IMG/VR virus record: IMGVR_UViG_3300035698_006115
Location: 1-22,975 of that record
Length of the DNA: 22,975 nt
Direction: 5' to 3' (one strand)
Origin: a virus
Made by a program: the position numbers and the translations under genes
Shown: piece by piece, positions 6,675 through 12,035 of the stretch
How the letters are laid out: every line of letters starts with the position of its first letter
How positions within the stretch are numbered: position 1 is the stretch's first letter
The notes under the pieces: model-generated
The model's input: only the letters and a program-made list of their open reading frames with translations
Database searches by the model: none
Told to the model about the DNA's origin: nothing

Positions 6675-7262
6675 ATGGCTAAATTACGAGATCAAAAGGT
6701 AAACATGACAGGACGAGTCGTCTTGAGCGCAGCAGGGCTAATAGCTGCGGGTGCAATCGGTGGTGGACTCCTCTTGAATGAATTTACCGCTGAAGACACT
6801 CCGACCAATTCCACATTCGTCGCCCAAGATGAACTGAATATAGCATTCACTCAGACTGGTGGACTCGTTTCAAGCGTTGCCAAGTATGACAACTTATTTG
6901 TGATGAATCCTCTTAGCCTAATGAGGCAGTATCCTGCTGACGGTGATTCTGCTACAGGAGCAGTAATCGGAGGTTCTGGTACTGTTATTCGACTCACATA
7001 TGAGAACTACAAGAACCCAGAAGAGGCGAGCTTCGATTGTTTCTTCGCTACATCAGCCAATGCTGGTTCTGGCGCAGCTCTCGGAGATTTGATTCTTGAA
7101 AACACTGGAACAGCTACAGGAGCACTCGCAAGCTACACAACTGGAACAGCGGTGTGGCCAGGCGATTCATACCTTATCTGTGTAACCTCCACAACTATCG
7201 CAGAAGATAGCCCATTCGAGGCTAGGCTGCGGGTAACATACGAAGACCGATACGGAGAATAA
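6675..7262 (+). CDS. Putative membrane-anchored or virion beta-rich protein (195 residues)
   Basis: Residues about 13-35 form a hydrophobic segment (VVLSAAGLIAAGAIGGGLLL) preceded by basic residues, consistent with a signal anchor. The remaining 160 residues are Thr/Ser/Gly-rich with alternating hydrophobics (TVIRLTYENY, FEARLRVTYEDRYG), suggesting a beta-sandwich. It has its own extended -10 promoter and a CU-rich leader, and a terminator follows, so it forms a single transcription unit within the late region. It could be a surface protein of the infected cell or a minor virion protein. I do not recognise the family. Confidence 0.65.
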   Translation: MAKLRDQKVNMTGRVVLSAAGLIAAGAIGGGLLLNEFTAEDTPTNSTFVAQDELNIAFTQTGGLVSSVAKYDNLFVMNPLSLMRQYPADGDSATGAVIGGSGTVIRLTYENYKNPEEASFDCFFATSANAGSGAALGDLILENTGTATGALASYTTGTAVWPGDSYLICVTSTTIAEDSPFEARLRVTYEDRYGE

Positions 7263-7278
7263 ATTTAGAATCAGCATA

Positions 7279-7306
7279 GGGGTTAGTGCTCGCACTAGCC
7301 TCTTTT
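7279..7306 (+). terminator. Rho-independent terminator
   Basis: A 10-bp stem (GGGGTTAGTG / CACTAGCCTC with two G-U pairs) closes a CTCG loop and is followed directly by TTTT (7303-7306). It lies 17 nt after the stop of the preceding gene. The rest of the 203-nt gap to 7466 is A/T-rich (a run of TA steps near 7365-7375) and contains the promoter at 7395-7423. Confidence 0.8.
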
Positions 7307-7394
7307 GCGTATAAGTAGCAAATTCTGAGAGTATAGAGCTATTCACTGCTATATTATTATAATACATATATATATAAAAGTCTTTACAATTTGC

Positions 7395-7423
7395 TTGCAC
7401 TCCACTATACCTTTCTATATACT
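7395..7423 (+). promoter_or_regulatory. Promoter TTGCAC-N17-TATACT
   Basis: TTGCAC (7395-7400) and TATACT (7418-7423) are separated by exactly 17 nt, and AT-rich DNA lies upstream. Transcription would start near 7430, giving a leader of about 35 nt that ends in a C/U-rich block (TTACTTCTTTCACC...TTTCACTC) before the ATG at 7466. Confidence 0.6.
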
Positions 7424-7465
7424 AAAGACAGTTAATAAGTATTACTTCTTTCACCCCTTTCACTC

Positions 7466-7663
7466 ATGGACACGAAGCTACTAAAGGACATTGATGAATT
7501 ACTACTAAGTCCTAACCATTGTAAAGAATCTATTCATAAAATGTTAGCTTGGCACTGCTCTAACCCTGCCGCACTTCAAGTCTTAAAAGAAATTGATAAA
7601 TATTTAGATAGTAAAGTCTGTACCGTTCCTAATTGCTTTGCGTTAAAGCGATTTTACAATTAG
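7466..7663 (+). CDS. Hypothetical 65-residue protein in moron-like cassette
   Basis: A small helical protein (MDTKLLKDIDELLLSPNHC...) with four cysteines and two histidines spread through it (HCKES, WHCSN, VCTVPNC). The spacing does not match a standard zinc ribbon. It is the first gene of a three-gene unit bounded by its own promoter (7395-7423) and flanking terminators. The start has a CU-rich leader and no Shine-Dalgarno. I do not recognise a family. Its placement suggests an accessory function unrelated to virion assembly. Confidence 0.6.
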   Translation: MDTKLLKDIDELLLSPNHCKESIHKMLAWHCSNPAALQVLKEIDKYLDSKVCTVPNCFALKRFYN

Positions 7664-7689
7664 TTTTTATTCTCTTTCCTCTTTATGCA

Positions 7690-7884
7690 ATGGTAGATGA
7701 CACTACATTATTGACTCACACCCCTTGGAATATACTTGCCAATGCTCCTGAGCTTTTAAGGGCTTGTGAGTGTGCAAGTGAAGACCTAAGCACCATTTTA
7801 AGTGGTGCGGAATACCACAAAAGCGCAGTACAGGAAACGCTTGATATTCTTGCCGAAGCAATTAAGAAAGCCAAAGCTAAATAG
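7690..7884 (+). CDS. Small protein of the 'PW...NAPELL' phage family (64 residues)
   Basis: Residues HTPWNILANAPELLRACECA followed by a helical tail (ILAEAIKKAKA) look like a shortened version of a common phage and prophage family whose members read PGPWHV...NARLIAAAPELLEAL...AIAKA. The middle beta-rich portion of that family is missing here, leaving the N-terminal TPW and the C-terminal NAPELL helix joined. Function of the family is unknown to me. ATG 7690 is chosen because the upstream part of the frame overlaps the previous gene. A TACAAT at 7655-7660 could drive it. A related longer protein is encoded on the minus strand at 22119-22640. Confidence 0.6.
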   Translation: MVDDTTLLTHTPWNILANAPELLRACECASEDLSTILSGAEYHKSAVQETLDILAEAIKKAKAK

Positions 7885-7909
7885 TCCTACCTTTTACCTC
7901 TTTAATCTT

Positions 7910-8044
7910 ATGAGTGACACCGAACGCGCCAACTACTACAAGAACATGCTTGAATGGCTGCTGTATCAGGCAGGGCATAAGGATGGGCATATTCCCGAAG
8001 CTGAATGTGAGCTTATAGAGAAGTGCCTTGCAAAAGGAGCATAG
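7910..8044 (+). CDS. Hypothetical 44-residue protein
   Basis: The short protein begins MSDTERANYYKNMLEWLLYQ and continues AGHKDGHIPEAECELIEKCL. It is acidic and helical, with a His/Cys-containing second half. A longer in-frame reading upstream overlaps the previous gene and is unlikely. The start is preceded by a pyrimidine-rich stretch (CCTACCTTTTACCTCTTT) and no Shine-Dalgarno. It is the last gene before the hairpins at 8055-8137. Function unknown. Confidence 0.55.
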   Translation: MSDTERANYYKNMLEWLLYQAGHKDGHIPEAECELIEKCLAKGA

Positions 8045-8054
8045 CCACTACCTA

Positions 8055-8077
8055 CAGCCCTCCTAGCCAGAGGGCTG
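8055..8077 (+). terminator. GC-rich hairpin (part of terminator region)
   Basis: A perfect 8-bp stem CAGCCCTC / GAGGGCTG with a 7-nt loop lies 11 nt after the stop of the small gene at 7910. There is no U-run directly after it. It may stabilise the 3' end of the short mRNA or act together with the second hairpin. Confidence 0.55.
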
Positions 8078-8099
8078 CATGGTATTGGCCATACCCATA

Positions 8100-8137
8100 G
8101 GGGAGAGTTAGGAGTGAAAGCCTACTGCTCCCCTTTT
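8100..8137 (+). terminator. Rho-independent terminator before the neck/tail operon
   Basis: An outer stem GGGGAG / CTCCCC (8100-8105 with 8128-8133) and an inner stem TAGG / CCTA, separated by a 3x3 internal loop, enclose an 8-nt loop and are followed directly by TTTT. It closes the three-gene unit 7466-8044 and lies just upstream of the promoter at 8145. Confidence 0.7.
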
Positions 8138-8144
8138 AAGAACG

Positions 8145-8153
8145 TGGTACAAT
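8145..8153 (+). promoter_or_regulatory. Extended -10 promoter TGGTACAAT for the neck/tail operon (leaderless)
   Basis: TGn-TACAAT (hexamer 8148-8153) lies 8 nt after the terminator U-run. The ATG at 8160 follows the hexamer by 6 nt, which is where transcription normally begins, so the mRNA for the connector gene would start at or within a base or two of its AUG. Confidence 0.65.
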
Positions 8154-8159
8154 ACTGTC

Positions 8160-8888
8160 ATGGCTAGTAAAACAACTGCTTTGACAACATTGGCGCACTT
8201 CAAAACTCGCAATGGACTTGCACCAACTACAGGAACAGACGATCAACTCATTGAGCAGATCATTGACTCTGTTTCTGATTGGATTGAATCACAAACGCAA
8301 AGGAAGTTGAAGCGCAGAGAATACAATGGCGGAAGCGAAACTCATCCAACAACAGGAGTCGCAGATGAGGCTTACATTTACTTCAATGGTTCTACGAAAG
8401 ACAGGGGGGGCGATACAGTATTGGATGAGGCTGGGTATGGACTGTTTTACCTCCCCGCTTGGCCTGTAGCAGCTAACGATGACGAGGTTACTTTTAAGAT
8501 TGATCCATTATCAACTCGCGGCTCATCGGTATCAGGTAATGAAGAATGGGACACAGATGGCCTTACGGAGTGGGACGACTACATTGTAGACCGCGAAAAT
8601 GGAGTTTTAAGGCGGCTAGGAGGCGCGTTTAGTGCTGGCTTTAGGAACTATCGCATCACGATGGCTGCGGGCTACCTAGAGGGTACTACGCATCCATTCA
8701 TGCCTGATGATTTAGAGCAGCTATGTCTAAGGCTTGCAAGTGATCGGTACGACGACAGATCGAACCTAGCAAGTGAGAAGATAGGAACATGGAGCAGGAC
8801 TTACGATACGCAAGGAAAGGATGGAGCGAAGAGAGCCGACCCATTTGTTGAAGATACGTTGATGCACTATAAAAGAATAACTCTATGA
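8160..8888 (+). CDS. Head-tail connector (adaptor, HK97 gp6-like)
   Basis: The 242-residue protein has the usual adaptor start with a helical N-terminus (DDQLIEQIIDSVSDWIESQTQRKL). It also has the YLPAWPV loop, a YIVDRENGVLRRLGG segment, the RITMAAGYLEG strand and the C-terminal helix DDLEQLCLRLASDRYDDR. These features are characteristic of gp6-like adaptors that form a ring under the portal and open the neck. It is the first gene of the neck and tail operon and appears to be transcribed as a leaderless message from 8145-8153. The next gene overlaps its stop (ATGA). Confidence 0.88.
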   Translation: MASKTTALTTLAHFKTRNGLAPTTGTDDQLIEQIIDSVSDWIESQTQRKLKRREYNGGSETHPTTGVADEAYIYFNGSTKDRGGDTVLDEAGYGLFYLPAWPVAANDDEVTFKIDPLSTRGSSVSGNEEWDTDGLTEWDDYIVDRENGVLRRLGGAFSAGFRNYRITMAAGYLEGTTHPFMPDDLEQLCLRLASDRYDDRSNLASEKIGTWSRTYDTQGKDGAKRADPFVEDTLMHYKRITL

Positions 8889-9196
8889 GATTGATACCAC
8901 CTGAAATTACACAGGCGGTGTCGGTGTATCATCTTCCTGCTACAGCACCACAAACCTATCCTTTAACTCCGAGTGAAACGATAAGCGCAGGTTTCCTTCC
9001 TATGGACAGACACGCGCACGCGCTCGAAGGGGGGGAATATGTAGACCCCTATGAACTCTATTGTGAACCCGATGCAGATATTCGTGTTACTGATAAGGTT
9101 GTGATACTCGAAACAACTTACTTCGTCAAAAAAGTATTCAATGGCATCTATGGTGGCCTAGCCCACAAGAGAGCATCCCTTTCCAAAGATACTTAA
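8885..9196 (+). CDS. Head closure/stopper-like neck protein
   Basis: A 103-residue protein with a beta-rich pattern (SVYHLP..., SAGFLPMD, YELYCEPDADIRVTDKVVILETTYFVKKV) typical of the small head-closure proteins encoded between adaptor and tail-completion proteins (SPP1 gp16 or HK97 gp7-like). These plug the portal after packaging and bind the tail. Assignment rests on gene order, size and the IRVTDKVV...TYFVKKV motif. Starts with an ATGA overlap and ends with TAATG into the next gene, so it is translationally coupled on both sides. Confidence 0.75.
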   Translation: MRLIPPEITQAVSVYHLPATAPQTYPLTPSETISAGFLPMDRHAHALEGGEYVDPYELYCEPDADIRVTDKVVILETTYFVKKVFNGIYGGLAHKRASLSKDT

Positions 9197-9618
9197 TGCA
9201 AGTTTCAATAACTACCAGTGGCGCAGACATCGCAAGGGATATGGCGAAGTATGGAAGAAATGCTGTACGAGAATATGACAAAGGAGTGCAGATGGCAGGA
9301 GATCAATACAATAATTTCGTTCGTAGGATGAATCCAGTCTCAGCAAAGACGACAGGTTACGGTACGAAAGGCTTTCCAGTTGATACAGGAAGAATGCAAG
9401 GCTCGATGCGTAAGCGCAGAGTTGAATTGCTTGCAGCAGGAGTCGGTCCCGCTGTTGGCATGAGCACAAAGGGTGGAGGAGAGTATGGACTGCATGTACA
9501 TGAAGGAACGAGCAGGATGCCAGCGCGTCCGTTCTTACGATGGGGCTTGGATATGGGAGCTGAAAAATTGATTGATGATATACTGAAGGGCGTATCGTAT
9601 AAACTTCGCAACTCTTAA
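9196..9618 (+). CDS. Neck/tail completion protein (HK97 gp10-like)
   Basis: The sequence GEYGLHVHEGTSRMPARPFLRWGLD in the second half is the hallmark of HK97 gp10-like proteins, and FPVDTGRMQGSMRKRR precedes it as in the family. At 140 residues it has the usual length. It helps join the tail to the head-neck complex. Coupled to both neighbours by stop-start overlaps (TAATG at 9194-9198 and 9616-9620). Confidence 0.9.
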   Translation: MQVSITTSGADIARDMAKYGRNAVREYDKGVQMAGDQYNNFVRRMNPVSAKTTGYGTKGFPVDTGRMQGSMRKRRVELLAAGVGPAVGMSTKGGGEYGLHVHEGTSRMPARPFLRWGLDMGAEKLIDDILKGVSYKLRNS

Positions 9619-10037
9619 TGAATGATTCAGCATCATCCATTCGTACACAACTACTCTCTGATCTAGGAGATGTCACAGAACTAAAACAAGTTGTCTTAGG
9701 GCATACGATAGAGCTAACAGGCTTTCCTGCTTGTCGAGTCTATCTGAGTGGTATTCAGAATACGCTTCTTGATAACGCTCCAACGCAAGAAAGAACATAC
9801 GTCTATGCTATCGAGATCATCCAAGAGCAGACAGCTATGGCGAAAGTAACCGCAGAGGCAGCTTTTGAAGATGCGATTGATTCTACACTAGACAAATTGC
9901 ATACCGAATGGACGATCAGTGGCAACGCTGAGATCAGTTTTGTTAATAGCGGGGCAATAAAGATTGAGCAGGGTTCACAAGGTGCTGTTTCATCTGCTAT
10001 AATTCTCCTTGAAGTTACCACTTTCATTGATGCCTAA
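9618..10037 (+). CDS. Tail terminator-like protein
   Basis: At 139 residues, it has an N-terminal helix (SIRTQLLSDLGDV), a central TYVYAIEIIQEQ strand, and a helix followed by a terminal strand (AIILLEVTTFID). This is the layout of tail terminators (lambda U, SPP1 gp17). These form the ring that stops tail tube growth and joins the head. Gene order (after gp10-like, before tail tube) supports this. The start overlaps the previous stop (TAATG). The next gene's ATG lies inside its last codons. Confidence 0.78.
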   Translation: MNDSASSIRTQLLSDLGDVTELKQVVLGHTIELTGFPACRVYLSGIQNTLLDNAPTQERTYVYAIEIIQEQTAMAKVTAEAAFEDAIDSTLDKLHTEWTISGNAEISFVNSGAIKIEQGSQGAVSSAIILLEVTTFIDA

Positions 10038-10257
10038 ATTCTATTTTTCACAGACTAACGAATCAATAAAGGCTAAGAACATCGAAGAAGCCAAACTGAT
10101 TCAGGCGAGAAGGGCGCGCAAAGCAAGGAAGAAAGCAAGGAGTTTGGCTAAGAAGCAATCGCCAGTAGCAATTAAGAAAGCACCACCCTTTCCAAAGAAA
10201 AGCACACCAGTTAAAAAAGTGGTAAAATCTCCATCAGTCACTACCCCTTCTAAATAA
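10030..10257 (+). CDS. Highly basic 75-residue protein (Lys/Arg/Ala/Pro-rich)
   Basis: The protein begins MPKFYFSQTNESIKAKN and is then dominated by basic residues (RRARKARKKARSLAKKQ) and a Lys/Pro/Ser/Thr tail resembling histone H1-type tails (KKAPPFPKKSTPVKKVV). ATG 10030 lies 7 nt inside the previous gene's end (ATGCCTAA overlap). Its stop overlaps the tail tube ATG (TAATG). An extended -10 box lies near its 3' end. Function is unknown. A DNA- or RNA-binding role or a small structural role is possible from composition only. Confidence 0.65.
   Translation: MPKFYFSQTNESIKAKNIEEAKLIQARRARKARKKARSLAKKQSPVAIKKAPPFPKKSTPVKKVVKSPSVTTPSK
10220..10228 (+). promoter_or_regulatory. Extended -10 promoter TGGTAAAAT for the tail tube gene
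   Basis: TGn-TAAAAT (hexamer 10223-10228) lies inside the end of the basic protein gene. The predicted start near 10235 would give a leader of about 22 nt ending in CACTACCCCTTC before the tail tube ATG at 10257. The same arrangement of a 25-29-nt distance and a CU-rich leader is seen at 6639 and 20427. Confidence 0.5.
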
Positions 10258-11324
10258 TGGCCAATACAGTAGGCGCACTACGCAACATCGGAATGGCAAT
10301 TGAATCCGAATCTGGAACTGCCGATGATATTACTCACTGGATTCCAATCTCAAGCGGAAAAGCAATCCCAGAGACAGAGTATGTTGAGGATGAATCAAAC
10401 TTTGGTCGCATGGAAGCACCTGTTGGCTCTGACGTTGTTACGGAGAACACACTTATCGAATTTACAGCACCAGCACGAATGGACTGGATGGGCTTGCTAT
10501 TCGCCAGTCTCATTGGAGAGCCTTCAAGCGAACTTACAGAGGCAGATGTTTATTATCACACTTATACGTTCGTAAATTCACCAGTACATGACACACTGAC
10601 AGTTAATTATGATGATGGAACAGCAGATGAGAGCGCAACATATTGTTTACCGACTGCGGTTTCTCTATCTTGCGAAGCGAAGGGTAAACTAATGGCAGAT
10701 GTATCGCTTAGGGGACAATCCCTTGCCACTGATACAGAAACACCAGCATATACTTCCTTCCAGAAGATAATGGGGTCTGGCGTGGCGATTAAAGTTGCAT
10801 CAGATATATCTGGCCTCGGTGCAGCGGGAGTAGTTGCTTTCCATGAATTCAAGCTCGACTTTGACCCGAACATTCTCAGCCATCAGGCGTTCGGGACTGG
10901 TACTCTGACAAAGAATCTCACTCAGTCAATGCGAATTACAGGTGAGCTAAAATTTCTGCGCGATGGGAATACATACCGTGATTATGTGACGGATGGTTCG
11001 ACTATGGCAATGCAGATTAAATGTACAGGAGCAACACTTATCGGTGCTACCGAGTATCCGTACATTCAGATCAATCTAGCCAATGTAAGTTTTGAGAGCT
11101 ATGACGTAACAGATTCTAACCGTGAAGCAGTCGTAGAAACAATCGGCTTCACCGCTCAATTCGATGCGGATGAAAGTACCCCAGCAATGATAGGTGTCGT
11201 TATTCAGAACTCGGAGAGCGGTGGGTACTACCAGTCGGTAGACAGTTCCTCGTCTGAATCTTCCTCTGAGTCACCATCAGCCTCGCCATCTTCATCAGAG
11301 AGTCCATCAGTATCTCCTAGTTGA
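10257..11324 (+). CDS. Major tail tube protein with serine-alternating C-terminal tail
   Basis: The 355-residue protein has typical tail tube features: the N-terminal segment MANTVGALRNIGMAIESESG, a PVGSDVVTENTLIEF strand, the middle FDPNILSHQAFGTGTL, and MRITGELKFLRDG followed by a beta-rich C-terminal region. Copies stack as hexameric rings around the tape measure. The last 26 residues consist of Ser at nearly every second position with E, P, A or V between, the same low-complexity type as in the protein at 5577-6431. Many tail tubes carry a C-terminal surface domain; here that place is taken by this tail. The start overlaps the previous stop. Confidence 0.88.
   Translation: MANTVGALRNIGMAIESESGTADDITHWIPISSGKAIPETEYVEDESNFGRMEAPVGSDVVTENTLIEFTAPARMDWMGLLFASLIGEPSSELTEADVYYHTYTFVNSPVHDTLTVNYDDGTADESATYCLPTAVSLSCEAKGKLMADVSLRGQSLATDTETPAYTSFQKIMGSGVAIKVASDISGLGAAGVVAFHEFKLDFDPNILSHQAFGTGTLTKNLTQSMRITGELKFLRDGNTYRDYVTDGSTMAMQIKCTGATLIGATEYPYIQINLANVSFESYDVTDSNREAVVETIGFTAQFDADESTPAMIGVVIQNSESGGYYQSVDSSSSESSSESPSASPSSSESPSVSPS
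11244..11321 (+). repeat. Serine-alternating low-complexity tail of the tail tube gene
   Basis: The sequence encodes SSES/SPSS units at the very C-terminus of the tail tube protein. Codons are again mixed (AGT, TCC, TCG, TCT, TCA). It is a second, independent copy of the repeat type at 5580-6110. It would project from the tail surface in every subunit (inference). Confidence 0.85.
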
Positions 11325-11326
11325 TA

Positions 11327-11355
11327 TTGACTTGATTTTGCTAATCGGATAAGGT
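11327..11355 (+). promoter_or_regulatory. Promoter TTGACT-N17-TAAGGT upstream of the tail chaperone
   Basis: TTGACT (11327-11332) and TAAGGT (11350-11355) are 17 nt apart. The ATG at 11362 follows the -10 by exactly 6 nt, so the transcript would be leaderless. TAAGGT is a weak -10 (T1, A2 and T6 match), so the call rests partly on the good -35 and on the shared spacing to ATG. The AAGG overlaps a weak Shine-Dalgarno-like match. Confidence 0.45.
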
Positions 11356-11361
11356 CGTTCT

Positions 11362-11835
11362 ATGGAAATCATACTACCTTATTGCGAAAAGAAAGTTGTA
11401 CTCAAGAAGTACATACCTCATGGCGTTTCTACGCGCTTTCAACAGACAATGTTTAAGGGGGTGAAAACCAATCTCGGTTCTCTCAACCCAGACAGGGGAG
11501 ATTTGGCTGAGAGATTTGGTAAGAATCGTATGAAGGCATTGGATAAGCTGAAAGATAAGGAATACGAAGCTGAGCTTAGGAAGATGCAGTCTGAATATGT
11601 TACTGCAAAGATGGAATTGGAAGATGCTGGTATAGGCAATATGGAAGAAGCCAATATGGTGAAGATTCTTGGAATGGTAATCTCTATGAATGGCAAGCCA
11701 GCAGAAAGAGAGGCAATCGAAGACTTACATGAGCTTGATTACACAGCAATTCAAGATGCTATTGCTGAAATTGAGAACCTCCCTTTAGAAAAGCCATCAT
11801 CGAAGGAATCTGGGAGCACGTCGAAGGAGGAGTAA
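11362..11835 (+). CDS. Tail assembly chaperone, G-like (zero-frame product)
   Basis: A 157-residue protein between the tail tube and tape measure, in the position of lambda gpG. The N-terminal part has MEIILPYCEKKVVLKKYIPHGVSTRFQQ and the middle is helical (MKALDKLKDKEYEAELRKMQ). A Glu/Ser-rich end follows. A CCCTTTA heptamer near codon 141 allows a -1 shift into a second open frame, producing a longer GT protein. Such G and GT proteins hold the tape measure and recruit tail tube subunits, and are not in the finished virion. A promoter may lie just upstream. Confidence 0.82.
   Translation: MEIILPYCEKKVVLKKYIPHGVSTRFQQTMFKGVKTNLGSLNPDRGDLAERFGKNRMKALDKLKDKEYEAELRKMQSEYVTAKMELEDAGIGNMEEANMVKILGMVISMNGKPAEREAIEDLHELDYTAIQDAIAEIENLPLEKPSSKESGSTSKEE
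11781..11787 (+). promoter_or_regulatory. -1 ribosomal frameshift site C_CCT_TTA for the G/GT tail chaperones
   Basis: Zero-frame codons are CTC CCT TTA GAA, so CCCTTTA matches X_XXY_YYZ (CCC, TTT, A) exactly in the reading frame. The -1 frame is open from 11775 to the stop at 12029 and encodes protein-like sequence (the gene before the tape measure in all lambda-like tails). The G and GT organisation is established for many long-tailed phages. No clear downstream hairpin was seen, though a GTCGAAGGAGG repeat follows. Confidence 0.82.
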
Positions 11836-12029
11836 GCGATGAAATGGCAGCATGGGAAGTAAGAGGATTTCTGCTAAGGCAAGAGGTTTATCATTGTACA
11901 AGAAAGGAGCTAGAGGAAATGAACACTGATGATGTTCTGATTGATTGGAATACGCGAGAGGCAATGCGTATCGCAAACAACAAAGCACAGGATGACAAAA
12001 AACGGTACAATAAGCGTAAGTTACCTTAG
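11787..12029 (+). CDS. Tail chaperone T extension (part of the G-T frameshift fusion protein)
   Basis: This -1-frame segment joins the G protein at the CCCTTTA site to give a fusion of 222 residues: 142 from G and 80 here. The segment reads RKAIIEGIWEHVEGGVSDEM followed by AAWEVRGFLLRQEVY, then DDVLIDWNTREAM, and ends in a basic tail (KKRYNKRKLP). The W...RGFLLRQEV motif fits the T-domain of tail assembly chaperones. An independent ATG at 11844 could also be used, with no Shine-Dalgarno in a normal position beyond an incidental GGAGG in the G gene. The gene ends 6 nt before the tape measure start. Its basic helices may bind the tape measure (inference). Confidence 0.75.
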   Translation, partial: RKAIIEGIWEHVEGGVSDEMAAWEVRGFLLRQEVYHCTRKELEEMNTDDVLIDWNTREAMRIANNKAQDDKKRYNKRKLP

Positions 12030-12035
12030 CATTAA

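Noticed and set aside
7261-7271. A second copy of AAATTTAGAAT (as at 2138-2148)
   Set aside because: It lies directly behind the stop of the 6675 gene and is not in a slippery frame, so it is probably coincidental and not a frameshift site.
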